A DNA stretch of 64,000 nucleotides from Devosia sp. (GTDB taxonomy: Bacteria > Pseudomonadota > Alphaproteobacteria > Rhizobiales > Devosiaceae). Below the pieces are notes generated by a model. The model saw only the letters and a program-made list of their open reading frames with translations. It was not told the origin of the DNA and did not search any database. The DNA lies in NCBI RefSeq assembly GCF_028290625.1, contig NZ_JAQGJM010000014.1, positions 62,001 through 126,000 on the forward strand, written 5' to 3'. Shown here one piece after another: positions 18,077 through 27,134 of the stretch (its first letter is position 1; every line of letters starts with the position of its first letter). A program made the translations under genes and the position numbers.

Positions 18077-18193
18077 CCTCTCCCTTTGGGGGAGAGGTCG
18101 ACCCCCTTGGGTCGGGTGAGGGGGCCTTAACTGGGTGAGGAGTTTGCCAAAGGCCCCTCACCCGCCGCTGCGCGCCGACCTCTCCAAGGAGAG
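18077..18193. repeat. Intergenic palindromic repeat element (REP-like)
   Basis: A 117-bp structure filling the gap between the convergent manC and cysNC genes. It has a small hairpin (8-bp stem, 18077-18084 with 18090-18097), and long-range arms: 18091-18100 is the exact complement of 18176-18185, and 18114-18126 pairs with 18152-18163 apart from one extra G. A last hairpin is at 18180-18193. Elements of this look are dispersed in many alphaproteobacterial genomes; no second copy is seen here. It may also act as a bidirectional terminator. Confidence 0.65.
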
Positions 18194-18204
18194 CTGAAGA
18201 AATA

Positions 18205-20097
18205 TCAGGGCGCGATCACCAGCTTAGCATAAAGCTGCTCGGCCAGTTCTTCCGGCGTGCTGATCGCGCCATGCAGCACGATATCGGGCGTCTTGGGCGG
18301 CTCGAACGGGGAATCGATGCCGGTGAAATTCTTGATTTCCCCGGCCCGCGCCCGCGCATAGAGCCCCTTGGGATCGCGCGCTTCGCACACTTCGAGCGGT
18401 GTATCGACATAGATTTCCGTGAACGGGATATCCCCCGCGATCTCGCGCGCCAATTGCCGTTCCTTGGCGAACGGCGAAATGAACGACACCAGCACCACTA
18501 GTCCCGCGTCGGCCATCAGCCGTGCCACCTCGGCGACCCGGCGGACATTTTCCACCCGGGCGGCCTCGGTGAAGCCCAGATCCTTGTTGAGCCCATGCCG
18601 CACATTATCGCCATCCAGGATATAGGCGTGGCGGCCCTCGGCGGTCAGGCGCTTCTCGATCAGGTTGGCAATGCTCGACTTGCCCGAGCCGGACAGGCCG
18701 GTAAACCACACCACCTGCGGCTGCTGGCCCTTCATCGTGCCGCGCACCTGCCGGTTCACGTCGAATGACTGGTAGGTCAGGTTCTGCGCCCGGCGCAGGC
18801 CGAATTCGATCGTGCCGGCGCCCAGCGTGGCGTTGGACAGCCGGTCAATCAGGATGAACCCACCGGTCAAAGCATTGGACGCATAAGGATCGAAGGCAAT
18901 CGGCTTGTCGGTGGCGATGGTCAGCGTACCGACCTCGTTGAGGTCAAGCTTGGTCGCCGCCGTCTGCTCCAACGTGTTGACGTTGGTGCGGAATTTTAGA
19001 TCGGTAATCGTCGCCGGAACCGTCTGCGAGCCGATCTTGAGCAGATAAGAGCGCCCCGGAAACGCCGATTCTTCGCTCATCCAGACCACGCGTGCCTGGA
19101 ACTGGTTTGAGAATTCCGGCGTCTCGCCCGGATGGGTCAGCACATCACCACGCGAGATATCGACTTCGCGATCCAGCACCAGCGTCACCGCCTGCCCGGC
19201 AATTGCGTGGTCCAAATCGCCATCCATCGTGACGATACGTGCGACCTTGGCCGGCTTGCGCGATGCAGCAATCAGCAGCTCTTCGCCGACAGCAACCCGG
19301 CCCGACGCAACAGTGCCGGAAAACCCGCGGAAATCGAGGTTCGGCCGATTGACCCATTGCACTGGAAACCGCATCGGCTGCGCCGACAGATCTTCGCTGA
19401 CATCGATGGTCTCGAGATACGGCACCAGCGACGGACCATTGTACCAAGGCGTATGCTTGCTCTGCGCCAGCATATTGTCGCCGCGCAGCGCCGACACCGG
19501 GATGGCAGCCAGCGTCTTGAAGCCCAGCGGCGCCGCGAAGGCGCGATACTCGGCCTCGATGCGGTCGAACACCGCCTGGTCGTAGTCCACCAGATCGATC
19601 TTGTTGATCACAAGCACGACATGCTTCACGCCGATCAGCGACAGGATGAAACTGTGGCGCCGCGTCTGCGTCAGCACGCCCTTGCGCGCATCGATCAGCA
19701 CCAGCGCCAGCTCGGCATTGGAGGCGCCGGTCGCCATGTTGCGGGTATATTGCTCGTGGCCCGGCGTATCGGCGACGATGAATTTGCGTTTGTCGGTGGA
19801 GAAAAACCGATACGCAACGTCGATGGTGATGCCCTGCTCCCGCTCGGCCGCCAGCCCATCCACCAACAGCGAAAAATCGATGCCTTCATCGCCCGTGGTG
19901 CGGTTGCGGCTCTCCTTCTTGAGGCTGGCCAATTGATCGTCGAGGATCAACTGGCTGTCATAAAGCAGGCGGCCGATCAGCGTGGATTTGCCGTCGTCGA
20001 CGCTGCCGCAGGTCAAAAACCGCAGCAGCGACTTGTCCGTCTGCTGGCTGAGCCACAGGTCGATATCGGTATCGGGAGTTGCCATCGAGAGCGTCAT
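18205..20097 (-). CDS. cysN: Bifunctional sulfate adenylyltransferase subunit 1 / adenylylsulfate kinase
   Basis: A 630-residue fusion of CysN and CysC, as in rhizobial NodQ. The GTPase part shows GSVDDGKST, DTPGH and NKID; the carboxy-terminal APS kinase begins near residue 460 with Walker A GLSGSGKSS and has FISPF and the DNVRHGLN substrate loop. With CysD it makes APS from sulfate and ATP, driven by GTP, and then phosphorylates APS to PAPS. The gene starts one base after the cysD stop (TGAGATG), so translation is coupled. Its product can serve cysteine synthesis or sulfation of polysaccharide. Confidence 0.95.
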   Translation of the reverse strand: MTLSMATPDTDIDLWLSQQTDKSLLRFLTCGSVDDGKSTLIGRLLYDSQLILDDQLASLKKESRNRTTGDEGIDFSLLVDGLAAEREQGITIDVAYRFFSTDKRKFIVADTPGHEQYTRNMATGASNAELALVLIDARKGVLTQTRRHSFILSLIGVKHVVLVINKIDLVDYDQAVFDRIEAEYRAFAAPLGFKTLAAIPVSALRGDNMLAQSKHTPWYNGPSLVPYLETIDVSEDLSAQPMRFPVQWVNRPNLDFRGFSGTVASGRVAVGEELLIAASRKPAKVARIVTMDGDLDHAIAGQAVTLVLDREVDISRGDVLTHPGETPEFSNQFQARVVWMSEESAFPGRSYLLKIGSQTVPATITDLKFRTNVNTLEQTAATKLDLNEVGTLTIATDKPIAFDPYASNALTGGFILIDRLSNATLGAGTIEFGLRRAQNLTYQSFDVNRQVRGTMKGQQPQVVWFTGLSGSGKSSIANLIEKRLTAEGRHAYILDGDNVRHGLNKDLGFTEAARVENVRRVAEVARLMADAGLVVLVSFISPFAKERQLAREIAGDIPFTEIYVDTPLEVCEARDPKGLYARARAGEIKNFTGIDSPFEPPKTPDIVLHGAISTPEELAEQLYAKLVIAP

Positions 20098-20098
20098 C

Positions 20099-21007
20099 TC
20101 AGAAATAGCCTTCCTGCTTCTTCTTCTCCATCGACCCCACGGAGTCGCTGTCGATCAGCCGCCCCTCGCGTTCCGAGGTTCGGCTAGCCTGCATTTCCAT
20201 GATGATCGAGGGCAGATCGTCGGCCGTCGAGCGAATGGCGCCAGTCAGCGGATAATCGCCCAGCGTGCGGAAGCGCACGACATCGTCATGTGGCTTTTCG
20301 CCAGGTTCGAAGCGGAAGCGATCATCATCGATCATGATCAGTGTGCCCGAGCGCTGGACCACCGGCCGGCTGCGGGCGAAATACAGCGACGGGATCTCGA
20401 TGTTTTCCGAATAGATGTAAGTCCAGATATCCAGCTCGGTCCAATTCGAGATCGGGAAGACCCGCATGCTCTCGCCGGGGTTCAGGCGGGTATTGAACAC
20501 CCGCCAAAGCTCTGGCCGCTGGTTCTTGGGGTCCCAGGCGTGCTGGGCATTGCGGTGGGAAAACACCCGCTCCTTGGCGCGGCTCTTCTCTTCGTCGCGC
20601 CGGGCGCCGCCAATGGCCGCATCATAGCGCCCGGCATTGAGTGCCTGCCGCAGCGCCTGTGTCTTCATGATATCGGTGAAGCGCGACGAGCCATGATCGA
20701 ACGGGTTGATGCCCTGCGCCAATCCCTCGGGATTGGTGTGGCTGATCAGGTCGAACCCATATTGCTCCGCCATCCGGTCACGGAAGGCGATCATCTCGTG
20801 GAATTTCCACGTTGTATTGATGTGCAGCAGCGGAAACGGGATCTTGCTGGGAAAGAACGCCTTGCGCGCCAGGTGCAGCAGCACGCTGGAATCCTTGCCG
20901 ATCGAATACATCATCACCGGCCGCTCGAAACTGGCAGCGACCTCGCGCATGATTTCGATGCTCTCGGCCTCAAGCGCGCGCAAGTGGGTCATTTTGTCGG
21001 ACGTCAA
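20099..21007 (-). CDS. cysD: Sulfate adenylyltransferase subunit 2
   Basis: A 302-residue PP-loop ATP pyrophosphatase. The modified PP-loop is [13 protein letters not shown] near residue 34, followed by the family patterns [15 protein letters not shown] and [12 protein letters not shown]. It catalyses adenylation of sulfate together with the GTPase CysN, whose gene follows one base later. An in-frame ATG (MTHLRALE) lies five codons in and is an alternative start. It is the first gene of the pair, with a long intergenic region upstream that should hold its promoter. Confidence 0.95.
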   Translation of the reverse strand: MTSDKMTHLRALEAESIEIMREVAASFERPVMMYSIGKDSSVLLHLARKAFFPSKIPFPLLHINTTWKFHEMIAFRDRMAEQYGFDLISHTNPEGLAQGINPFDHGSSRFTDIMKTQALRQALNAGRYDAAIGGARRDEEKSRAKERVFSHRNAQHAWDPKNQRPELWRVFNTRLNPGESMRVFPISNWTELDIWTYIYSENIEIPSLYFARSRPVVQRSGTLIMIDDDRFRFEPGEKPHDDVVRFRTLGDYPLTGAIRSTADDLPSIIMEMQASRTSEREGRLIDSDSVGSMEKKKQEGYF

Positions 21008-21703
21008 TTGGCCATCCCCGGCTGAATTTTTCGCCCGTTGGTCACGCGCGGCTTCAACCTTGGTGGTTATGCGCGCAAGGCCCGGCGAGCAAGGCGAAAC
21101 TGGCCTCCGGGTCCGCGCCTACGAGGCGTTCAGAATAATGCACCATGCCGAGGCACGAACGTGGCCGAATTATCCACGCAGCTCCGCACGGGAGTGACCC
21201 GCCAACGCGGTTCGGACCTCGGTTAGAAAAAAAGTTTCGCGCCGTAAAAACTTTACAAACTAAATCAAGTTACTGGCCCGCCGCCTTGAAGTGGCTGTGG
21301 ACGAGAAGTCCGTTGCATGCGGAACGCACTTGCACAGGCGGGGCGGCAGCTTAGCTCCCGGCCCCTTGCGTTTCTGGAGCAGGCTCGATCAACCAAGACA
21401 CGCGCGATTGCGGCGGCAGCAGTGGTCCCCTTGCGCCCTCCTGCTCCGACGCCATTCCCGGATTGTGACCACCCCAGCCCATTAGCTGCGCATTGTTCGC
21501 CCTGACACCGAGCCGCGTTATGCCCGAACCACTTCTGTCAACAAAATTACAGCCATTGACATCAGTTTGATCACATGTGCTTAGTCTTTGGCCAATTCTG
21601 TCGACAATAATGCTGGGACGGACTTGTCAAAGATCGATTCAGGCAAGGGGCTAAGGAACACCTAGGCCGCTCAACCTGCGCAATGCTCAAGGAGGAGACA
21701 AAA
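21008..21703. other. 696-bp intergenic region without a recognised gene
   Basis: This lies between the divergent cysD and tctC genes and must hold both promoters. I see no coding region with a credible start and family, no tRNA, no long repeat and no clear riboswitch. A plus-strand TTGACA at 21556-21561 lies about 145 bases before the tctC start, but its -10 partner is weak. The proximal part, from about 21540, is more AT-rich than the surroundings. A strong ribosome site, AAGGAGGAGAC, ends it (21689-21699). Confidence 0.6.
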
Positions 21704-22655
21704 ATGAATTTGAAAAAAACTGCTGCCGTTGGCGATGTTCGCCGCGCTGGCGACCGGCACAGCCCATGCCCAGGTCAGTGTCATGCTGCCGGCCAATCCC
21801 GGCGGCGGTTGGGACGGCACCGGCCGCCAGGCGATGCAGGCCATGATCGATGCCGGCATCTATACTGGCGGCGTCAACTTCACCAATACCGGCGGCGCGG
21901 GCGGCACGATCGGCCTGGCCGAGTTCCAGAATGCGCAGACCGGCAAGGCCGATGCGCTGGCAATCTTCGGCGCCATCACGGTCGGCGCGATCGACATGAA
22001 CAAGTCGCCCATCGTGCTCGCCGATTTCCGCCCTATCGCCCGCCTCACGACGGAATATGACGTGATCGCGGTCAAGGCTGACTCGCCCTACCAGACGCTG
22101 GCCGACTTCGTGGCAGCGCTCAAGGCTGATCCCGGCGCAGTCGCGGTTGGCGGCGGTTCGGCCGGCGGCGTCGATCAGATCGCTCTGGCTCTGCTGGCCC
22201 AGGCCGGCGGCGTCGATGTGCACGCCCTCAACTACATCCCGCAGGCCAGCGGCGCCGAAACCGTGACCGGCATCATCAATGGCACGCTGGCGGCAGGCTT
22301 CTCGGGCGTTTCCGAATTCACCCAGTTCGCCGAACAGGGCCGCATCCGCATCCTGGGCATCACGGCCGCCGAGCGGCAGGCCAGCGTCGATGTGCCGACC
22401 TTCAAGGAAGCCGGCTTTGACGTCGAGATCGGCAACTGGCGCGGTGTGCTGGGTTCGCCCGACATGCCAGAAGATAACTACCAGACGTGGGTCGAGAACT
22501 TCAAAAAGCTGAACGACAGCGACCAGTGGCACAAGGTGCTGGAAACCCAGGGCTGGGCCCAGAATTACCTCGGCGGCGCCGAATTCGGCACCTTCATCGC
22601 CGACGAAACCACACGGATCGGCACTGTCCTGAAGGACGCCGGACTTGTCGAATAA
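21704..22655 (+). CDS. tctC: TctC-type solute-binding protein, apparent frameshift in the signal peptide
   Basis: The periplasmic binding component of a tripartite tricarboxylate transporter. The body shows VMLPANPGGGWDGTGRQ, a type of PNPGG motif for tricarboxylate binding, DVIAVKADSPYQTL and a typical Bug-family fold of about 300 residues. The ideal start (AAGGAGGAGAC then ATG 21704) is out of frame with the body: reading shifts in the A7 tract at 21713-21719. With six A's the protein would begin MNLKKLLPLAMFAALATG, a perfect signal peptide. As given, in-frame translation could begin only at a TTG at 21729 without a ribosome site. It could be a sequence error, a real mutation or slippage. 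Confidence 0.88.
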
Positions 22656-23175
22656 TCCAGAGACCAGTCTGCCACAGACCGGGACGGGGGACGGCGCACG
22701 CGCCGCCCCTCGCCCCTGGTGGCTGGGGCTATGCGTCATCGCCCTGGGGTGCGTCTGCCTTTACGGCACCTCCACCCTGGCGCAAGGCGCGCGCTATGCC
22801 GGCATCGGCCCGGGCCTGTTTGTCACCATCGCGGGGGGCGGCCTTGTCATCCTGGGCGTGATGCTGCTGGTACAGATCGCGCGGGGCGAACAATTCGAGG
22901 CCCAGGACGCCGAAGACGCCACTGGTGACGAGAAGGCCAATCCTGTGGCGCTGGGCACCGCGCTGGTTGCCGTCATCCTGCCGATTTTCACCATGAACCC
23001 GTTGGGCCTGCCGATCACGGCCATGCTCTCGTTCACCCTGGTGGCGCGGGCCTTTGCCTCGCGCAAGCCATTGCTCGACCTGGTCTATGGCGCCGTCTTG
23101 GGCTCTGCGGCCTGGTTCCTGTTCACCCGCCTCGGGCTGCAGCTCGGTGGCTTCCTGCCGTTTGCGGGGTTCTGA
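22645..23175 (+). CDS. tctB: Tripartite tricarboxylate transporter small membrane subunit
   Basis: A 176-residue protein with four hydrophobic segments (around residues 23-43, 52-75, 100-125 and 145-170), matching the TctB family: [27 protein letters not shown] in the middle and a small loop rich in acid residues. TctB pairs with the large permease TctA. The start is TTG at 22645, overlapping the tctC stop by 11 bases; no better in-frame ATG exists before the first membrane helix. It lies 1 base before the tctA start, so the three genes form a tight operon. Confidence 0.85.
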   Translation: MSNNPETSLPQTGTGDGARAAPRPWWLGLCVIALGCVCLYGTSTLAQGARYAGIGPGLFVTIAGGGLVILGVMLLVQIARGEQFEAQDAEDATGDEKANPVALGTALVAVILPIFTMNPLGLPITAMLSFTLVARAFASRKPLLDLVYGAVLGSAAWFLFTRLGLQLGGFLPFAGF

Positions 23176-23176
23176 C

Positions 23177-24664
23177 ATGCAATCCTTTGAACTGCTGCTG
23201 CAAGGCTTCTCGGTGGCGCTTCAGCCCACCAACCTGATGTGGGCGCTGCTCGGCTCGGTGCTCGGCACCGCCATCGGCGTGCTGCCCGGCATTGGCCCGG
23301 CGCTGACCATCGCGCTGCTGCTGCCGGTGACGATCTCCGTGGCCCCGACCTCTGCCTTCATCATGTTCGCCGGCGTGCTCTATGGCGCCATGTACGGCGG
23401 CTCGACGACCTCGATCCTGATTAATACGCCCGGCGAAGCCGGCTCGATGATGACGGCGCTGGAGGGCAACAAGATGGCCCGCGCCGGTCGTGGCGCCGCG
23501 GCCCTGGCGACCGCGGCCATCGGCTCCTTCGTCGCCGGCACCATCGCCACGATCCTGCTGACCTTTGCCGCCCCATTCATCGCCGAAATCGCCTTCTATT
23601 TTAAGCCCGCCGACTATTTCGCGCTGATCATCCTCGCCTTCACCTCGGTGGCAGTGGTGATGGGCACCTCGCGGGTGCGCGGCTTTATCGCGCTGTTCCT
23701 CGGACTGGGGCTTGGCGTGGTCGGCATCGACAAGATGACCGGCGCGGCACGCCTGACCTTCGGGGTCTCTGGCCTGTTCGACGGCATCCATCTGACGGTC
23801 GTACTGGTGTCGCTCTTCGCAGTCGGGGAGATCCTCTACGTCGCCAGCCGCTATCGCCCCGGCGTGGGCGACGTAATCACCCTCAAGGGCCAGGCCTGGA
23901 TGACCAAGGAGGACTGGAAGCGCTCATGGAAGCCGTGGTTGCGCGGCACCGCTTTGGGTTTCCCTATGGGGGCGCTGCCCGCCGGCGGCTCGGAAATCCC
24001 CACCATGCTGTCCTATACCCTGGAGAAAAAGCTCTCCAAGCACAGCGAACAATTCGGCCACGGCGCCATTGAAGGCGTCGCCGGTCCCGAGGCGGCCAAC
24101 AATGCCGCAGCGGCCGGCATGCTGGTGCCCTTGCTGACGCTGGGCCTGCCCACCTCGGCGACCGCCGCCGTGCTGTTGGCCGCATTCCAGAACTACGGGC
24201 TGCAGCCGGGGCCGTTCCTGTTCACCTCCAACCCCGAGCTGATCTGGGGCCTGATCGCCTCGCTCTATATCGGCAATGTCATGCTGCTAGTGCTCAACCT
24301 GCCGCTGGTGGGCATCTGGGTGAAGCTGCTGCTGATCCCGCGCCCGCAGCTCTATGCCGGCATCCTGGTGTTCGCCATGATCGGCATTTGGGGGCTGTCG
24401 GGACAGGTCATCGACCTGATCGTCATGGTGACCATCGGCATCGTTGGCTACGTCATGCGGGTCTACGATTTCCCCATCGCGCCGGTGCTGATCGGGCTGA
24501 TCCTGGGGCCGATGGCCGAGGTGCAGCTGCGCACGGCCCTGGCCGCCGCCCAGGGCAATCCACTGGTGCTGGCCTCGACGCCCCTGTCGGCCATCATGCT
24601 CACAATCGCCGTCCTGTTTCTGTTGGTGCCTTTCGTGCTCAAGCGCCTGAAGGCCAATGCGTGA
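23177..24664 (+). CDS. tctA: Tripartite tricarboxylate transporter large permease
   Basis: A 495-residue protein with about twelve membrane segments. The TctA signatures are visible: [22 protein letters not shown] near residue 30, [19 protein letters not shown], and [21 protein letters not shown] with [27 protein letters not shown] in the second half. The first is one of the paired glycine-rich sequences of the family. It moves a carboxylate with sodium or proton, using TctC as the periplasmic binder. The ATG at 23177 follows the tctB stop by one base. A hairpin follows, then the PrpD-like gene. Confidence 0.95.
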   Translation: MQSFELLLQGFSVALQPTNLMWALLGSVLGTAIGVLPGIGPALTIALLLPVTISVAPTSAFIMFAGVLYGAMYGGSTTSILINTPGEAGSMMTALEGNKMARAGRGAAALATAAIGSFVAGTIATILLTFAAPFIAEIAFYFKPADYFALIILAFTSVAVVMGTSRVRGFIALFLGLGLGVVGIDKMTGAARLTFGVSGLFDGIHLTVVLVSLFAVGEILYVASRYRPGVGDVITLKGQAWMTKEDWKRSWKPWLRGTALGFPMGALPAGGSEIPTMLSYTLEKKLSKHSEQFGHGAIEGVAGPEAANNAAAAGMLVPLLTLGLPTSATAAVLLAAFQNYGLQPGPFLFTSNPELIWGLIASLYIGNVMLLVLNLPLVGIWVKLLLIPRPQLYAGILVFAMIGIWGLSGQVIDLIVMVTIGIVGYVMRVYDFPIAPVLIGLILGPMAEVQLRTALAAAQGNPLVLASTPLSAIMLTIAVLFLLVPFVLKRLKANA

Positions 24665-24668
24665 TCCA

Positions 24669-24687
24669 GCCGGTCCGCTGGACCGGC
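24669..24687 (+). other. Stem-loop between tctA and the PrpD-like gene
   Basis: A perfect 8-bp stem (24669-24676 with 24680-24687) and a 3-base loop five bases after the tctA stop. No T-run follows, so it is not a standard terminator; an RNA-processing or stability element that sets different levels for the transporter and enzyme genes is possible. Confidence 0.5.
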
Positions 24688-24719
24688 ATTCCTGAAGTTC
24701 CAAGAAAGTTCGTTCTGCA

Positions 24720-26243
24720 ATGAATAAGCATACCGTCCAGGTTCACCCCTCAGCCGCCAATCTGCCGCGCGAGCAGCAATTGGCCTGGCACATTGCCAGC
24801 TTCGCCGCCGATTGCGGCCCGCTCGACGCCGACGTGGTGGAAATGATCGCCTGCCGCATCGTCGACAATGCCAGCGTCGGGCTGGCCGCCATCAATCGCG
24901 CCCCTGTCGCCGCCGCCCGCGCCATGGCGCTGGCGCATCCGCGCAAGGCGGGGGCCACGCTTTATGGCCTTGGCGTCGGCACGCGGGTCGATGCCGAATG
25001 GGCCGCCTGGGCCAATGCCACGGCGGTGCGCGAGCTGGATTTCCACGACACGTTCCTGGCCGCCGATTATTCCCATCCCGGCGACGCCATCTCACCGTTG
25101 ATCGCGGTTGCCCAGCAGATGGGCTTGGACGGCGCGGCCTTGGCGCGCGGCATTGCCGTCAGCTATGAAGTCCATGTCGCGCTGGTCAAGGCGATCTCGC
25201 TGCACAAATACAAGAAGGACCACGTGGCGCATCTGGCGCCGGCAACCACTGCCGGCATCGGCGCACTCTTGGGCCTGCCGGCCGAAACCATTTTCCAGGC
25301 CGTCAACCAGGCCGTGCATCTGTCGTTTTCCACCCGGCAATCGCGCAAGGGCGAGATCAGCTCGTGGAAGGCCTATGTGCCCGGCTTCTCCGGCAAGCTG
25401 GCCATCGAATGTATCGACCGCGCCATGCGCGGCGAAGCGTCCCCTTCCCCGATCTATGAGGGCGAAGAATCGGTTTTGGCCTGGATGCTGGGCGGGGCCG
25501 ACAGCCGCTACGACGTCTACTTGCCCGCCCCCGGTGAGAGCCCGCGCGGCATCCTGGAGACCTATACCAAGGCCCATTCCGCTGAATATCAGGCGCAGGC
25601 GCTGATCGACATGGCCATCGAGCTGTCAGGACAAATCGATAATCTGAGCCAGGTCCGCGATATCCTGCTCGAAACCAGCCATCACACCCACAATGTCATC
25701 GGCACCGGCGCCAACGATCCGCAAAAGAGCGATCCGGAGGCCAGCCGCGAAACGCTCGACCATTCGATCATGTATATTCTGGCCGTGGCGCTGGAAGACC
25801 GCAAATGGCACCACGTCGATAGCTATACCCGCGAGCGCGCCAGAACGCCTTCGACCGTTGCCCTGTGGCACAAGGTCCGGACGGTGGAAGACCCCGAATG
25901 GACCACGCGCTATCTCGATCCCGATCCGGCCAAGCGCGCCTTTGGCGGCAAGATCACCATCACCATGAACGACGGCCGCACCATTGTGGGCGAACGCGCC
26001 GTGGCCGATGCGCATCCCAATGGCGCCCACCCCTGGACCTGGCCGGACTATGCCAGCAAGTTCGAAACCCTGACCCGCGGCATGCTGGACGAAGCCGAAC
26101 GCCAGGCATTCCTCGCCGCCGCCAAGGGGTTCAAAAACCTCGACACCAAAGGCCTCGAGGCCCTGCTGCCGGCGCTCCCGGCCGGCGCCGTTACGCCTGA
26201 CCGGCCAACCGGCCAGGGCATTTTCGATTCTGGCCTGGAGTAG
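24720..26243 (+). CDS. MmgE/PrpD family dehydratase
   Basis: A 507-residue protein of the MmgE/PrpD fold, the 2-methylcitrate dehydratase family that also includes cis-aconitate decarboxylase and immune-responsive gene 1. Typical sequences are ELDFHDTFLAADYSHPGDAISPLIAV near residue 100, AISLHKYKKDHVAHLAP and RQSRKGEISSWKAYVPGFSGK. The next gene is PrpB-like, so the pair resembles the last two steps of the methylcitrate cycle (dehydration and cleavage). No methylcitrate synthase is nearby, so the substrate is probably taken up through the TctABC system. The start has only a weak ribosome site. Confidence 0.85.
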   Translation: MNKHTVQVHPSAANLPREQQLAWHIASFAADCGPLDADVVEMIACRIVDNASVGLAAINRAPVAAARAMALAHPRKAGATLYGLGVGTRVDAEWAAWANATAVRELDFHDTFLAADYSHPGDAISPLIAVAQQMGLDGAALARGIAVSYEVHVALVKAISLHKYKKDHVAHLAPATTAGIGALLGLPAETIFQAVNQAVHLSFSTRQSRKGEISSWKAYVPGFSGKLAIECIDRAMRGEASPSPIYEGEESVLAWMLGGADSRYDVYLPAPGESPRGILETYTKAHSAEYQAQALIDMAIELSGQIDNLSQVRDILLETSHHTHNVIGTGANDPQKSDPEASRETLDHSIMYILAVALEDRKWHHVDSYTRERARTPSTVALWHKVRTVEDPEWTTRYLDPDPAKRAFGGKITITMNDGRTIVGERAVADAHPNGAHPWTWPDYASKFETLTRGMLDEAERQAFLAAAKGFKNLDTKGLEALLPALPAGAVTPDRPTGQGIFDSGLE

Positions 26244-26247
26244 ACCC

Positions 26248-27123
26248 ATGCTCAATCACGAGATCAACAAGGCCTTTCGCACTCGCCTGGAAAAGGGTGG
26301 CGCGGTGCTGATGCCCGGCGCCGCCAACGCGCTGGCGGCCCGCATCATCGCCGATCTGGGGTTCGAGGCCATCTACCTCTCCGGCGCCGGCCTCACCAAC
26401 ACCTACCTCGGCATGCCTGACCTCGGCTTCATCAGCCTGCCCGAGATCGCCCAGCACACCGCCACCATCCGTGACACCACCGATCTGCCGATCGTGGTCG
26501 ATGCCGATACCGGCTTCGGCAATGCTCTCAATGTCCGCCATACTATCCGCACGCTGGAGCGCGCTGGCGCCAGCGCCATTCAGCTTGAAGACCAGGTTAA
26601 CCCCAAGCGCTGTGGTCATTTTTCGGGCAAGGACGTGGTCGACATTGGCGAGGCTCGCAGCCGCATCAAAGCGGCGGTCGACGCGCGGCAGGACCCAAAC
26701 CTGCTGATCATCGCCCGCACCGATGCGCGCGCCACCCAGGGCTTCGCCGCCGCCATCGAGCGCGCGCAGGCCTTCATCGAGGACGGCGCAGATATCACCT
26801 TCGTTGAAGCCCCTGAAAGCTTGGAGGAAATCCGCAACATTCCAGCTCAGCTCAAGGGCACGCCCCAATTGGTCAATCTTGTCGTGGGCGGACGCACGCC
26901 GATCTTGGCGCTCGAAGAACTCGACAGAATGGGATTTTCGCTGGTGCTCTACGCAAATGTCGCCCTGCAAGGCGCGATTTATGGCATGCAGGCGGCCCTG
27001 GGCCAACTCAAGAGCGATGGCGCGCTTGACGAAGCCGGCCCCGTCGCCAGCTTCAAGGAGCGGCAACGCCTGGTCAACAAGCCGTTGTTCGATGAACTTG
27101 AGAAGCGCTACGCCGATAGCTGA
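26248..27123 (+). CDS. PrpB-like carboxyphosphonoenolpyruvate mutase/isocitrate lyase superfamily lyase
   Basis: A 291-residue TIM-barrel lyase. The superfamily motif KRCGH carries catalytic Cys122, metal-binding Asp85 and Asp87 sit in VVDADTGFG, and LEDQVNPKRC precedes the cysteine loop. This fits methylisocitrate lyase (pyruvate and succinate as products) or a close 2,3-dimethylmalate or oxaloacetate lyase. It begins five bases after the PrpD-like stop and precedes the GntR gene by 11 bases. The exact substrate depends on the upstream dehydratase and cannot be fixed from sequence alone. Confidence 0.88.
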   Translation: MLNHEINKAFRTRLEKGGAVLMPGAANALAARIIADLGFEAIYLSGAGLTNTYLGMPDLGFISLPEIAQHTATIRDTTDLPIVVDADTGFGNALNVRHTIRTLERAGASAIQLEDQVNPKRCGHFSGKDVVDIGEARSRIKAAVDARQDPNLLIIARTDARATQGFAAAIERAQAFIEDGADITFVEAPESLEEIRNIPAQLKGTPQLVNLVVGGRTPILALEELDRMGFSLVLYANVALQGAIYGMQAALGQLKSDGALDEAGPVASFKERQRLVNKPLFDELEKRYADS

Positions 27124-27134
27124 AGGATGCCCTG

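Noticed and set aside
18077..18193. Possible CRISPR-type repeat
   Set aside because: The segment is a single set of nested palindromes, with no regular repeats or spacers and no cas genes in the window.
21556..21585. Promoter for tctC at the TTGACA box
   Set aside because: The -35 is perfect, but at spacings of 17-18 bases the -10 region reads GCTTAG or CTTAGT, too poor to assert as a separate feature.
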